From positions 1 through 64,000 of the forward strand of contig NZ_JBDZDN010000004.1 of assembly GCF_040049215.1 (NCBI RefSeq): DNA of 64,000 nucleotides, in the 5' to 3' direction. Every line of letters starts with the position of its first letter. The stretch's first letter is position 1. This document shows, piece after piece, positions 42,522 through 51,923 of the stretch. The notes beneath the pieces are model-generated. The model worked only from the letters and a program-made list of their open reading frames with translations, was not told where the DNA came from and did no database searches. A program made the translations under genes and the position numbers. Origin of the DNA: Mesorhizobium_K sp040049215. GTDB lineage: Bacteria; Pseudomonadota; Alphaproteobacteria; Rhizobiales; Rhizobiaceae.

Positions 42522-45500
42522 CTAGTGCGGTGCCGGCGCACGCCAGTCCCGCGCCTGCCGGTAGAGCGCGACGAGTTCAGCCGGCGGCATGGTCTCGCCC
42601 ATGTCGCGCACGAAGGAAAGCACCCAGTCAAGCGTATGCGGGTCGTTGAACGGCTCCGGGTCCGCATGATTGTCGTAGAGATCGAGGCCGAGCAGCGCGT
42701 AGAAGCGAGAGCGCTCGGCCGCACCCGGCTTGTCGCCGAGTTGCGCCAGCCGCCAGGACAAGACGATTGCCGCCTGCGCCCGGTTCGGGCTGCCGGCGGA
42801 GGCCAGCATGGCAAGCGCCTCGGCCGAGGCTTGCCCCGCCGGCGCAATGCGCGCCATCTCCGTCGCCCCGGTCCAGAGCGACCACGGGTCGCCGGCGGCA
42901 GCCGCCTTGTCCATCCATTCCGCCACCGTGCCGACCGGCGGCAGCTCACCCTTCTTATCGACCTCGATCAGCCGGGCGATGCCGCGCATGGCGATGGCGT
43001 AGCCCTTGTCGGCGGCAACGCGGTAGCCCTCATAAGCCTTGCGCAGATGGCCAAGCCGGTCGTGCATGCGCGCCACCTGGTAGATGGTCTGCGGGTCGTC
43101 GGGCGCACCCGTCAGAGCCTTCTCGCAGACGGGCAGCGCGGATGGCGCGTCGAGAGTCTCGAACATGATGCCGGCGGTGCGCCTGTCGCGGTCGTAGGGA
43201 TTGGCGGCGAGCGCGTCGCATTGCCCGGCGTCGGGCGTCGGCGCCGGATTCTCGCGGCGCGGCGGAATGATGAACGGCTTGATCGCCGCGAGGTCCGGGC
43301 GCTCGCGCCGTCCTGTGCCGGTCAGCCCGAACCGGCTGCGGTCCACCGACGACACGATGCCGTGCCGCTTGGCGCGCAGCCATTCGACGAAGGCCGGTCC
43401 GTCGGGTAGGATGTCGGCTCCCGGCAGGCGGGGCAGGATGGTGATTCCGCCGGCCTGGTCGACGATGACGATGCGCCCGTCCGGCAGGAAACGCATGGCC
43501 AGGAAGTCGTCCTGCAGCGGACGGCTATGCAGGACCTTGCCATCCGCAACCGAGGCGATGGTGACGACGCCTCCGACATCCACGACGGCGACGATCTCGC
43601 CATCCGGCGAGATCTCGGCATGGACGGGGTCGACGAAGTCGAGGCGGAGCGTCCGCGCGCCTTGCCCTTCGACGGGAAACAGGACGACGGTGCCGTCGGC
43701 CCTCGCCTCGACAAGCTGGCTGCCATCGTCGCTGACGGCCCGCACGGCGCCGATCGTCCCGAAACCGGGTACGTGCACCACTTCGGCTCCGGCGTCGCCC
43801 ACCTTCACCGTCACGACCCTTGATCCTGCGTCGAACACGACAATGCGACCGTCGCGCGAGGCGTAGGCATTCGAGCTGCTCGAATAGCCTTCGATCGCCG
43901 GCAGGAAGGCGCGGAGAGCGCCGGTGACGGCGTCCCATACCGCCAGGCCTTCCTCTCCTCCTGGCTCCTGCGCCTCGAAGCCCGCGAAGACGAGACGGCT
44001 GTCGCGGGAAAAGAACTGCCCCAGATACGACGCCTGGCGACCGTCGATCGCAAGCGCCGCCACCTGCTTTCCGGTCGCGGTATCGATGAGGGTCATCGGC
44101 TTGTCGGCTCGATCGGTGTAGTCCCCGGTCAAGAGAACCCGTGTGCCGTCGCGGCTGATCGGATCGGACCAGTAGTAGCTGGACCCCTCGGCACGACCGC
44201 GTTTCTCGCCAAAGGAGAAGAATTCGGTCGGCGTCCTGAACAGGCGCGCCTTGCTTTCGGGTCCTTCCGGCGCCACCGCCTCGATATCTTCCAATCGCGT
44301 TGCCGCGCCGCTCCCCATGTCGACCGCAGTGATGGCATCGACCTGGCCGTCGGAAACGAAAAGCGTCTTGCCGTCCGCGCTGACGACGATCTCGCGCTCA
44401 AGCACCCCAACACCGCGATTGCTTTCTGGAACCCAGTCGGGAACGGTGTAGGTCGGCGCGGGAAGGCGCCACGCGCGCAAGCGCCCGTCTTGAGCGGTCG
44501 TGTAAAAGGCAAGGCCATCCGGGGCGAACGCGCCATACTGTACGGTGCTGCCATGTCCGGCGAACACCGAAAGCGGCTTCATCTGCCCGACGACGTCGAG
44601 CGTCTCTGCCGTATTCACGGGAAGACAGACCTTGTCGCTGGCGGGCAGACGCCACAGCTTGGCGGTGCCGTCTTCGGAGAGCGTCGCCATGCGCGCCCGC
44701 TCCGTGTCGAGCACGATGCCCTGGACGCCGCCGGTATGAGCGGGAAGCGTCACCGACTCCGTCATGCCTTCAAGACAGCGCAGCGTCAGCGAGCCGTCAT
44801 TGTGCCCGCTGATCGCGACCCGGCCGTCCGCCGTCAGCGCGATCGTGTTGATGTCGCGCGACATTGTCTCGCTGGTCAGCGCGCCTTCAGCGACCGACCA
44901 GGCCTTGATCGTGAGCTGGGTCGGAGCGGCGACGACCCTGCTGCCGTCTTCGGAGATGGCGATCGTCTTCGTCAACGGCATGGCGGCGCCCAAGCGGTTT
45001 GAAGCCCCGCCGGTAAGCCTCTGGCGCAGCGCGCCGGTGCGCGCATCAAACAGCTTGACCGAACCGTCCCTGGCCTGCGGTCCGGTTATTGCTATGGTGC
45101 CGGAATCCGGCGTTATCACGAATTCAGAGGCTGCGCCCGAGATCTGGAAACTCGCTGCCGCGACCGCCTCGACGATCGGATCGGCGCCCCCCTCGGTAAG
45201 CGGCATGCGCGCTGCGATCTCCTCGAACGTATCCCCTTCCAGAACGTGCAGCAGCGCGCCGGTCGCCGCGTCGTAGAGAAGCACCATGTTAGCGTTCGTG
45301 CTGAGCGCGATGTAGCTGCCGTCCGGCGCGTATTCGACCCACTTCGTGTAGGCCGCCCGCTTGTCGGGCAAGGTCAGAGGGAAGCGCTGCCTGCCCGACT
45401 CGGCGTCCCAGACGGCCGGCGTCTTGCCGCCGGCGGCCGCGATCGACTTGCCGTCGGCGCTGAAGTCGAGCCCCGAGACCACATCGTCCATCACCTTGAC

Positions 45501-46898
45501 CCGGAAGCGTTCGGCCAGCGTGCCGGCGTCGAAGACGTGCAGCATGCCCTGGCTTTCGCTTTCGGCGTCGCCGGCCGTGCCAACGGCGATCAGGCGGCCA
45601 TCCGGGCTGACCGCGACCCGGAAGGCATTGTCGAGCACCTTGCGCTCGCGCGCTGCCGGCATCTGCTCATGGGCTCGCCTCAGCACGAGTTCGAGTTCGT
45701 CGGACAGCGGCGCCTCGTCCTCGCGGTCGCGTGGCGCAACGTCGAGGCCGAAGCCCATCGCGATGTCGGGACGGCCCGACGACAGGTAGGGCTTGGCGAC
45801 GCTCGCCACCCGGCTGACCTCGCTTGCCAGCGCCGCGTTGCGCTCCTGCTTGGCCCGCGTCTCATTTGCTTGGGCCACCGTGCGCTGCCGCTTCGCCTCG
45901 GCTTCCTGCGTCAGCGCCCGTTCCTCGTTGGTCTGCGCCGCCTGGCGCTGTCGTTGCGCCTCGGCCGCCTGCTCGTTGGCGCTGATGCCGAACCAGATAG
46001 CGGCGGCCGCCAGCGCCACGGCCACCAGCGCCGCCGCAACCGAGCCTGCAACGACGCGCCGCTGGCCGCTGCGCTGCGCTGCCCTGCTGGCCAGGATCAG
46101 TTCGAGAATCTCCGAGGCGGGGGCAGGCGCGCCGCGCGGCGCCCGCACGGACCATGCCTCGGCCTCCGACAGCGCCCGTCCGCGCAGCAAGAGCGCGTGG
46201 TCGCGCCCCTTGGCGGCCCATTCGCGGGCGTCCTCGCCGAGGCTCGTCGACTTCTTCAACCACTCCCGATCGGTGTTCAGCGCCTTGACGAGATCGGCCT
46301 CGTGCGTCGCGGCCTCATAGGCGCCCTGCGCCGGCAGCAGATGGATCTTTCCCAGAGCTTCAGGCAGCGAAGCGGGCGGGGTGGCACGCACCACCACCGG
46401 CACCAGGCGCTTCGACAGCCGGGTGACTTCGCCGAGCTCCCAGTTGCACCATTTCGATTTCACCGAATCTGGCGACACCAGCCAAACGACCGTGTCGCTG
46501 GCGGCGATGAAACCGGCCAGTTCCTTCTGCCACTCCTCGCCATAGGGCAGATCGCGCCGGTCGATGGTGACGGCAAAGCCCTGGCGCTCAAGCGCTTCGA
46601 CGAGCGCGTCGGCCGCCGCCATGTCGGCGCGGGAGTACGAAAGAAAGATCTTTAGCGCGTTGGTGGAAACCGTCGCCGGCGCAGCTTCCTGCTCGGCGGG
46701 ATCCGCCTGTCCCGACTGCCGTTGCGTCCGAAACGCCGCCAAGGATGCCCCCAACCTCGGCGCCACTCTACTCGCCAAAGATTGTGGCAGCAATGGCACG
46801 CCCGCATGCGCTTGGGCTCGAACTCTCCGGCCTGTCATGGCAGGGGCGCTAGGCGATCCCCATATCGCTCGCGATTCGATGGCAAACAACTGAATCAC
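42522..46898 (-). CDS. TIR-transmembrane-WD40 protein
   Basis: 1458 residues. After a 75-residue leader comes a TIR domain (83 to about 175) with KIFLSYSRAD, the DRRDLPYGEEW loop and the putative catalytic Glu in WCNWELGEV (Glu154). A linker, one membrane helix (about 281-304), a Gln/Ala/Glu coiled coil (305-360), a long beta-propeller/WD40 region (about 420-1240; repeated SPDGRLIAV, SADGKSIAA and SEDGTAKLWRL motifs) and a C-terminal helical TPR/Sel1-like part follow. There is no NACHT or STAND P-loop between TIR and WD40, although such proteins usually have one. The GTG start has GGAGGAGG 5 bp upstream. It may be a membrane-anchored sensor with NAD-consuming activity, by analogy with bacterial TIR proteins. 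Confidence 0.85.
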   Translation of the reverse strand: MIQLFAIESRAIWGSPSAPAMTGRRVRAQAHAGVPLLPQSLASRVAPRLGASLAAFRTQRQSGQADPAEQEAAPATVSTNALKIFLSYSRADMAAADALVEALERQGFAVTIDRRDLPYGEEWQKELAGFIAASDTVVWLVSPDSVKSKWCNWELGEVTRLSKRLVPVVVRATPPASLPEALGKIHLLPAQGAYEAATHEADLVKALNTDREWLKKSTSLGEDAREWAAKGRDHALLLRGRALSEAEAWSVRAPRGAPAPASEILELILASRAAQRSGQRRVVAGSVAAALVAVALAAAAIWFGISANEQAAEAQRQRQAAQTNEERALTQEAEAKRQRTVAQANETRAKQERNAALASEVSRVASVAKPYLSSGRPDIAMGFGLDVAPRDREDEAPLSDELELVLRRAHEQMPAARERKVLDNAFRVAVSPDGRLIAVGTAGDAESESQGMLHVFDAGTLAERFRVKVMDDVVSGLDFSADGKSIAAAGGKTPAVWDAESGRQRFPLTLPDKRAAYTKWVEYAPDGSYIALSTNANMVLLYDAATGALLHVLEGDTFEEIAARMPLTEGGADPIVEAVAAASFQISGAASEFVITPDSGTIAITGPQARDGSVKLFDARTGALRQRLTGGASNRLGAAMPLTKTIAISEDGSRVVAAPTQLTIKAWSVAEGALTSETMSRDINTIALTADGRVAISGHNDGSLTLRCLEGMTESVTLPAHTGGVQGIVLDTERARMATLSEDGTAKLWRLPASDKVCLPVNTAETLDVVGQMKPLSVFAGHGSTVQYGAFAPDGLAFYTTAQDGRLRAWRLPAPTYTVPDWVPESNRGVGVLEREIVVSADGKTLFVSDGQVDAITAVDMGSGAATRLEDIEAVAPEGPESKARLFRTPTEFFSFGEKRGRAEGSSYYWSDPISRDGTRVLLTGDYTDRADKPMTLIDTATGKQVAALAIDGRQASYLGQFFSRDSRLVFAGFEAQEPGGEEGLAVWDAVTGALRAFLPAIEGYSSSSNAYASRDGRIVVFDAGSRVVTVKVGDAGAEVVHVPGFGTIGAVRAVSDDGSQLVEARADGTVVLFPVEGQGARTLRLDFVDPVHAEISPDGEIVAVVDVGGVVTIASVADGKVLHSRPLQDDFLAMRFLPDGRIVIVDQAGGITILPRLPGADILPDGPAFVEWLRAKRHGIVSSVDRSRFGLTGTGRRERPDLAAIKPFIIPPRRENPAPTPDAGQCDALAANPYDRDRRTAGIMFETLDAPSALPVCEKALTGAPDDPQTIYQVARMHDRLGHLRKAYEGYRVAADKGYAIAMRGIARLIEVDKKGELPPVGTVAEWMDKAAAAGDPWSLWTGATEMARIAPAGQASAEALAMLASAGSPNRAQAAIVLSWRLAQLGDKPGAAERSRFYALLGLDLYDNHADPEPFNDPHTLDWVLSFVRDMGETMPPAELVALYRQARDWRAPAPH
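46870..46887. repeat. 18-bp direct repeat at the TIR gene start, partner of 42256-42273
   Basis: CGCGATTCGATGGCAAAC is identical to bases of the hairpin at 42256-42273 and lies inside codons 4-10 of the TIR gene. The two copies bracket the gene, 4.6 kb apart. At this end the other hairpin arm is lost (ACTGAATCAC in place of CATCGAATCGCG). Confidence 0.65.
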
Positions 46899-46936
46899 AG
46901 CATCCTCCTCCCCGGCCGGGCTTCTACTTTCTCCCG

Positions 46937-49105
46937 ATGACGAAACCCTCGGTCGGTGCCAAAGTAGGCATCGTGAAGAAAGGGACTCGGATACGGGCCA
47001 TAGGCGGTGCGATGCCGCTCAAGGCGCTGGAGGCCGTGGCGGTGGACACCGAAACCACCGGCCTCGACACCTCCGTCGCGCGCATCGTCCAACTCGCCGG
47101 AGTGGCCATCACGCTGGGCGTCGTGCACACCGAAGAGGCCTTTCAGACACTCGTCCACCCTGGCGGACGGATTCCGCCCTCCTCGACGGCCATCCACGGC
47201 ATAACGGACGATGCGGTGCGAGACGCGCCGCATTTCCTCGATGCCTACCGGCAGTTCGAACTGTTCTGCGCCGGCCGAGTTGTGGTCGGCCACTCGATCG
47301 GCTTCGACCTTGCTGTGCTGGAACGGGAAGCCGCGCGGGCGGGCGTACCATGGCGGAAGCCGCGCACGCTGTGCGTGCGGCTGCTCGGGCTTGTCGTCAA
47401 CCCACGCTTACCCGAGGAGTCGCTCGATGCACTCGCCGGATGGCTCGGCGTCGCCGTCCACAACCGCCATACCGCTCCCGGCGATGCGATAGCCACAGCC
47501 GAAATATTCACTGCGCTGGTGCCCCATTTGGCGGGACGCGGCATCGAAACGCTGGCGCAGGCTGAACTCGCGTGCCTTGACCTGTCGAACAAGCTCGAAA
47601 GCGCCCATCGCGCCGGCTGGTCCGATGCGATCTCGCCCCCGGAACTGTCGGCCGTCGGCGCCGTCGATCCTTATGCCTACGCCCATCGGGTACACGAGTT
47701 GATGAACCGGCCTGTCGTGGCCGTTGCCGAGGAAACCACGGCAAAGGAGGCGATCGATCTAATGGTCGCCCGCCGCATCAGTTCGGTTTTCGTTTCGCGC
47801 AACGGCGAGCCGGGCGGGCCGGCAGCCGACTACGGCATCGTCACCGAACGCGACATGATGCGGCTCATCGCCGCCGGAGGCGCGGAAGCGCTTTCCAGAC
47901 CGGTTAGGGAATTCGCATCGCGCCCGCTCGCCACCATAGCCGGCGGAGCGTTTGTCTATCGCGCCATCGCGCGCATGGACCGCCTAAAAATACGCCACCT
48001 AGCCGTGCGCGACGAGCGCGAGCGACTGGCGGGGGTTATCTCGGCGCGAGACCTGTTGCGCCTGCGGGCGGGTGTGGCCCTCGGTCTCGACGATGCCATA
48101 GGCTTCGCCGGGAACGCCCGGGCGTTGGCGCAGGCATGGGCAACGCTGCCGGCGGTGGCGCGCGCGCTGGCGGCGGAGGACATCGATGCTCGTCTCATCG
48201 CCGGCGTCGCTAGTGAAGAAATCCGCGTCATGACCCGGCGCGCCGCCGAACTGGCCGAGATCGCCATGAACGAAGCGGGGCGCGGTGGGCCACCCTGCGG
48301 CTACGCGCTCATGGTTCTGGGCTCCGGCGGTCGAGGGGAGAGTCTCCTCGCCCCCGACCAGGACAACGCCATCGTCTTCGAGCGCGGCGAGCCTGACGGG
48401 CCGGAGGATCGCTGGTTCGCAGAGCTTGGCACGCGCGTGTCGGATACGCTCCATGCCGCCGGCATCCCGTATTGCACGGGTGGGGTCATGGCGAGGAATC
48501 CGGCATGGCGCGGTTCCGTTGCCAGCTGGAGCGACCGCATCGGCCACTGGGTCGAGCGCGCACGCGGTGAGGATCTGCTCAACGTCGACATCTTTTTCGA
48601 TCAGCGGCCGGTCCATGGCGAGCTATCGCTGGGGGCGGATCTCTTCGACCGCGCCTTCGCCGCTGCCGCTGGCAGACCACCCTTCGCCAAGCTGCTGGGC
48701 GAGCAGCTCTTCGACCGGCCGAGCCCGTTCACCTTGCTGGGCGGCATTCGGACCGACGGCGGGCGCATCGACCTCAAGCTGCACGGACTGTTCCCGGTGG
48801 TCACGGCGGCGCGCGTGCTGGCGATCCGCCACGATATCCGACGCCGGTCGACCAAAGGGCGCTTTGAAGGCCTGGTGGAGCGCGGCCTCGGCAACCCTTC
48901 GGAAATCGCCGGTCTCTTGGCGGCCCACCACCTGTTCGTCGCGCTGATGCTGGAGCAGCAGGGCCATGACGTCGAAACCGGCATTGCCGTCTCCAACAAG
49001 GTTGCGACCGCCGCGCTGCCACGGTCTCGTCAGGCTGAGCTGAAATCCGCTCTCAAGGCTGTCCAGGCCGTGCCTGATCTTGTGCGGGACCTGATGTTCG
49101 GGTGA
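46937..49105 (+). CDS. DnaQ-like 3'-5' exonuclease / CBS pair / DUF294 nucleotidyltransferase fusion
   Basis: 722 residues. The DEDDh exonuclease domain (about 30-200) shows AVDTETTGLD, HSIGFDLAVLERE and HTAPGDAIATAE. Two CBS motifs (about 255-380; MNRPVVAVAEETTAKEAIDL and SRPLATIAGGAFVYRAI) come next. A DUF294/GlnD-like nucleotidyltransferase domain has GSGGRGESLLAPDQDNAIVF, followed by the DUF294 C-terminal domain. The CBS-DUF294 part resembles signal-transduction proteins. ATG 46937 lacks a ribosome site; ATG 47012, just before the exonuclease, is a plausible start. It diverges from the TIR gene with only 38 bp between. Confidence 0.87.
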   Translation: MTKPSVGAKVGIVKKGTRIRAIGGAMPLKALEAVAVDTETTGLDTSVARIVQLAGVAITLGVVHTEEAFQTLVHPGGRIPPSSTAIHGITDDAVRDAPHFLDAYRQFELFCAGRVVVGHSIGFDLAVLEREAARAGVPWRKPRTLCVRLLGLVVNPRLPEESLDALAGWLGVAVHNRHTAPGDAIATAEIFTALVPHLAGRGIETLAQAELACLDLSNKLESAHRAGWSDAISPPELSAVGAVDPYAYAHRVHELMNRPVVAVAEETTAKEAIDLMVARRISSVFVSRNGEPGGPAADYGIVTERDMMRLIAAGGAEALSRPVREFASRPLATIAGGAFVYRAIARMDRLKIRHLAVRDERERLAGVISARDLLRLRAGVALGLDDAIGFAGNARALAQAWATLPAVARALAAEDIDARLIAGVASEEIRVMTRRAAELAEIAMNEAGRGGPPCGYALMVLGSGGRGESLLAPDQDNAIVFERGEPDGPEDRWFAELGTRVSDTLHAAGIPYCTGGVMARNPAWRGSVASWSDRIGHWVERARGEDLLNVDIFFDQRPVHGELSLGADLFDRAFAAAAGRPPFAKLLGEQLFDRPSPFTLLGGIRTDGGRIDLKLHGLFPVVTAARVLAIRHDIRRRSTKGRFEGLVERGLGNPSEIAGLLAAHHLFVALMLEQQGHDVETGIAVSNKVATAALPRSRQAELKSALKAVQAVPDLVRDLMFG

Positions 49106-49111
49106 CGAAAT

Positions 49112-49981
49112 TCAGCCGAAGGTCCTCGCCACCTTCGTCTCGCTGCGCGCAAACACTTCATCCGGCACGAAGAAATCGCCGGCCAGCGGACCCTTCGCGT
49201 TCGGCGCGTAGACAGAAAAGTCGGTGATGCCCTCTTCGCGCAGCACCTCCTCGTCGATGAAAAAATTGCCTGATGTCTCGCGCGCCGTGCGCAGGAAGAT
49301 CGCATGCGCCGCGTCGGCCAGTATCTCCGGCACCCGGCTCATCGCCGCCACGCTTTCGCCGCCGAGCAGATTGCGCACCGCCGCCGTGTCGATGGCCGTC
49401 AGCGGCCATAGGGAATTCACCGCGATCCCGTCCTTGGCGAACTCGGCGCTCATGCCGAGCGTGCACATCGACATGCCGAACTTCGCCATCGTGTAGGCGA
49501 CGTGGTTCCTGAACCATTTCGCTTTCATGTCGAGCGGCGGCGCGAGGTTCAGGATGTGAGGGTTCGCCGCCTGCTTCAGGTGCGGGATGCACAGCTTCGA
49601 TACTAGGAACGTGCCGCGCGTGTTGATCTGGTGCATCAGGTCGTAGCGCTTCATGTCGGTCTGAAGCGTGCCTGTCAGGCTGATGGCGCTGGCATTGTTG
49701 ACGCAGATGTCGATGCCGCCGAATTTCTCCACCGTCTTGGCGACTGCCTCGGCGACCTGCGCCTCCTCGCGTATGTCGCAGAGCGCCGGCAGCGCCTTGC
49801 CGCCGGCCTTCTCGATTTCTTCGGCGGCCGTGTAGATCGTGCCCGGCAGCTTGGGATGCGGCTCGGCGGTCTTTGCCGCGATCGTGACATTGGCGCCGTC
49901 GCGCGCGGCGCGCAGCGCAATAGCCAGCCCGATCCCGCGCGACCCGCCGGAAATGAACAGCGTCTTGCCCTTCAGCGACAT
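49112..49981 (-). CDS. SDR-family oxidoreductase (HSDL2-like)
   Basis: A 289-residue short-chain dehydrogenase. It has the NADP-binding motif ISGGSRGIGLAIA, the structural motif NNASAI and the catalytic Tyr/Lys in YTMAKFGMS. The usual catalytic Ser region reads NLAPPLDM, as in relatives of hydroxysteroid dehydrogenase-like protein 2, whose activity is uncertain. The ATG at 49981 has GAGGAGG upstream. It converges on the exonuclease-CBS gene with 6 bp between. Confidence 0.92.
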   Translation of the reverse strand: MSLKGKTLFISGGSRGIGLAIALRAARDGANVTIAAKTAEPHPKLPGTIYTAAEEIEKAGGKALPALCDIREEAQVAEAVAKTVEKFGGIDICVNNASAISLTGTLQTDMKRYDLMHQINTRGTFLVSKLCIPHLKQAANPHILNLAPPLDMKAKWFRNHVAYTMAKFGMSMCTLGMSAEFAKDGIAVNSLWPLTAIDTAAVRNLLGGESVAAMSRVPEILADAAHAIFLRTARETSGNFFIDEEVLREEGITDFSVYAPNAKGPLAGDFFVPDEVFARSETKVARTFG

Positions 49982-50136
49982 CGTTTCCTCCTCAATCCGC
50001 GCCGATCCTATCGCGGATAGGCCCACTTACACTGCCGGCGTCAACTGCCGCATCAGGAAAAATTGTTGCAGCCCCCGCGCGTCGGACGCCTGTTTCCGCT
50101 ATCTCAGGGTCCCCTTGGGGATTCGGCGCACACCGC

Positions 50137-51363
50137 ATGACCACGCTCGCAGTTATCGTCTTCGTCCTGACTTACCTGGGCATGGCGCTGGGTCGCGTCC
50201 CCGGCCTCGCCATCGACCGGACCGGCGTCGCGCTCCTGGGGCTGATCATCCTTCTCGCTTCGGGCGACCTGACGCTGGATGATGCAGGCGCGGCGGTAGA
50301 CATGCCGACGATCGCTCTGCTCTTTTCATTGATGATCCTGTCGGCCCAGTTCGAGCACTCGGGCTTTTACGGCTGGGCCGCGAACCGCATTATCCACGCG
50401 GCCCGCAGCCCCAAGGTTCTGCTTGCCGTCTTGATAGCGGTCACCGGCGCCCTTTCGGCCGTCTTCACCAATGATGTCGTGGTTTTCGCCCTGACGCCGC
50501 TGATCGCCACCGGGCTGCTGTCGCAAAAGCTCGACCCGCGGCCGTATCTGATCGGACTTGCCGGGGCGGCCAATGCCGGTTCCGCCGCCACGCTCATCGG
50601 CAATCCGCAGAACATCCTGATCGGCCAGGCCGGTGGGCTCGACTTCTGGACCTATTTCCTCTTCGCGCTACCGCCGACGCTCGCCTGCCTCGCCATCACC
50701 TTCGTCGCCGTGGCGGCCACCTGGCGGCTTGTTCCGAGCCACGAAACGATGCCCGTTGACGCCGTCACCGCGCAAATCGACCGTTTCCAGATGGCGAAGG
50801 GTCTTCTTGCGGTGGCCGCCCTTGTAGGGCTCTTCCTGACTCCGCTGCCGCGCGAGCTTTCCGCGCTCGCCGTCGCCGGTATGCTGCTGATGTCGCGCCG
50901 GATGTCGTCGCGCGCTATGATCGGCGCCGTCGACTGGCACCTTCTCCTGCTGTTTGCTTGCCTCTTCGGCGTCACCGCCGCCTTCGCCAAGACCGGTCTG
51001 TCGCAGGACGGGCTGGCCTGGCTGGCGGCGCAAGGGCTTCTCCCCGACCGCCTCTCCGTATTGACGCCGCTGACGCTCGCCGCCTCCAATACGATCGGCA
51101 ACGTGCCGGCGGTCATCCTGCTCATCAAACTCTTGCCCGACCTGTCGGATGGCGTGCTGACCGCGCTCGCCCTCCTGTCCACCTTAGCCGGAAACCTGCT
51201 GCTCACGGGATCGCTATGCAACATCATCGTGGCCGAGCGGGCCGCAGCCTCCGGCGTCAGGCTTGGTTTCGTCGATTTCGCAAGGTCGGGCGTTCCGATG
51301 ACCATTGCGAGTCTGGCGGCAACCGTTGCCTGGCTGTGGGCCGCTGGGCTGGTCCGCATCTGA
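50137..51363 (+). CDS. SLC13/ArsB-superfamily anion permease
   Basis: A 408-residue membrane protein of about 10-11 helices. It carries the superfamily motifs LFSLMILSAQFEHSGFY, a re-entrant loop VFTNDVVVFALTPLI, AANAGSAATLIGNPQNILIG, and the second-repeat loop ASNTIGNVPAVILLIK. It transports an anion such as a dicarboxylate, sulfate or arsenite; the sequence does not say which, and no ars genes are nearby. Confidence 0.88.
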   Translation: MTTLAVIVFVLTYLGMALGRVPGLAIDRTGVALLGLIILLASGDLTLDDAGAAVDMPTIALLFSLMILSAQFEHSGFYGWAANRIIHAARSPKVLLAVLIAVTGALSAVFTNDVVVFALTPLIATGLLSQKLDPRPYLIGLAGAANAGSAATLIGNPQNILIGQAGGLDFWTYFLFALPPTLACLAITFVAVAATWRLVPSHETMPVDAVTAQIDRFQMAKGLLAVAALVGLFLTPLPRELSALAVAGMLLMSRRMSSRAMIGAVDWHLLLLFACLFGVTAAFAKTGLSQDGLAWLAAQGLLPDRLSVLTPLTLAASNTIGNVPAVILLIKLLPDLSDGVLTALALLSTLAGNLLLTGSLCNIIVAERAAASGVRLGFVDFARSGVPMTIASLAATVAWLWAAGLVRI

Positions 51364-51424
51364 GAACAGCGCTTACATCCGGTACTGCAATTTGCTTATT
51401 ATCCCGGAAACACGGGAGTGCCGC

Positions 51425-51862
51425 GTGCAAAAACCTGTCGAACAGGTCTGGGACCTGACGATCGCGCCGGATACGGTTCGCCTTATCATCGAGAAGGCAC
51501 GTACGATCAGCGCGGCCGTCAACGAGGATTATGACGATGGCGCCGAGCATGAGGTCGAGTTCGGCGAAGGCGCCCGCGACAACCATCATCACGACGGGCT
51601 CGCCGAGGAAGAGACCGGGGACCAGACGGAAGGGGAACTGCGCCAAATCATCCACGAGTTGAACGTCGACGAAAAGGCCGAGTTGATCGCCCTCACCTGG
51701 ATCGGCCGCGGCGACTACGAGCCCGCGGAATTCGCCGATGCCGTGAATGAGGCGAGACAGCGCAACTACAGGAGCACCGCGCGATATCTGCTCGGCATGC
51801 CCATGCTGGGCGACTGGCTCGATGAGGGCCTGGAGGCGATCGGCGTGTCGGCCGCGCAATGA
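51425..51862 (+). CDS. DUF3775 domain protein
   Basis: A 145-residue acidic cytoplasmic protein matching DUF3775, with ELRQIIHELNVDEKAELIAL, TWIGRGDYEPAEFADAV and the C-terminal LLGMPMLGDWLDEGLEAIG. The start is GTG 51425 with GGGAG 6 bp upstream; a frame open further upstream overlaps the permease gene. It is widely conserved in Rhizobiales with no known function. Confidence 0.88.
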   Translation: MQKPVEQVWDLTIAPDTVRLIIEKARTISAAVNEDYDDGAEHEVEFGEGARDNHHHDGLAEEETGDQTEGELRQIIHELNVDEKAELIALTWIGRGDYEPAEFADAVNEARQRNYRSTARYLLGMPMLGDWLDEGLEAIGVSAAQ

Positions 51863-51923
51863 TTTGCGAGCGGGCCGATCGCAACCGGCATGCAACCCGC
51901 GCGTGAGGCGGGCGTTGACTGCC

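Noticed and set aside
42395..42649. Possible small membrane protein beginning MWLTIMHMAFVVSALLLAY
   Set aside because: The hydrophobic N-terminus is attractive, but after about 45 residues it runs antisense into the TIR gene with shadow-like composition, and no coupling or clear ribosome site supports it.
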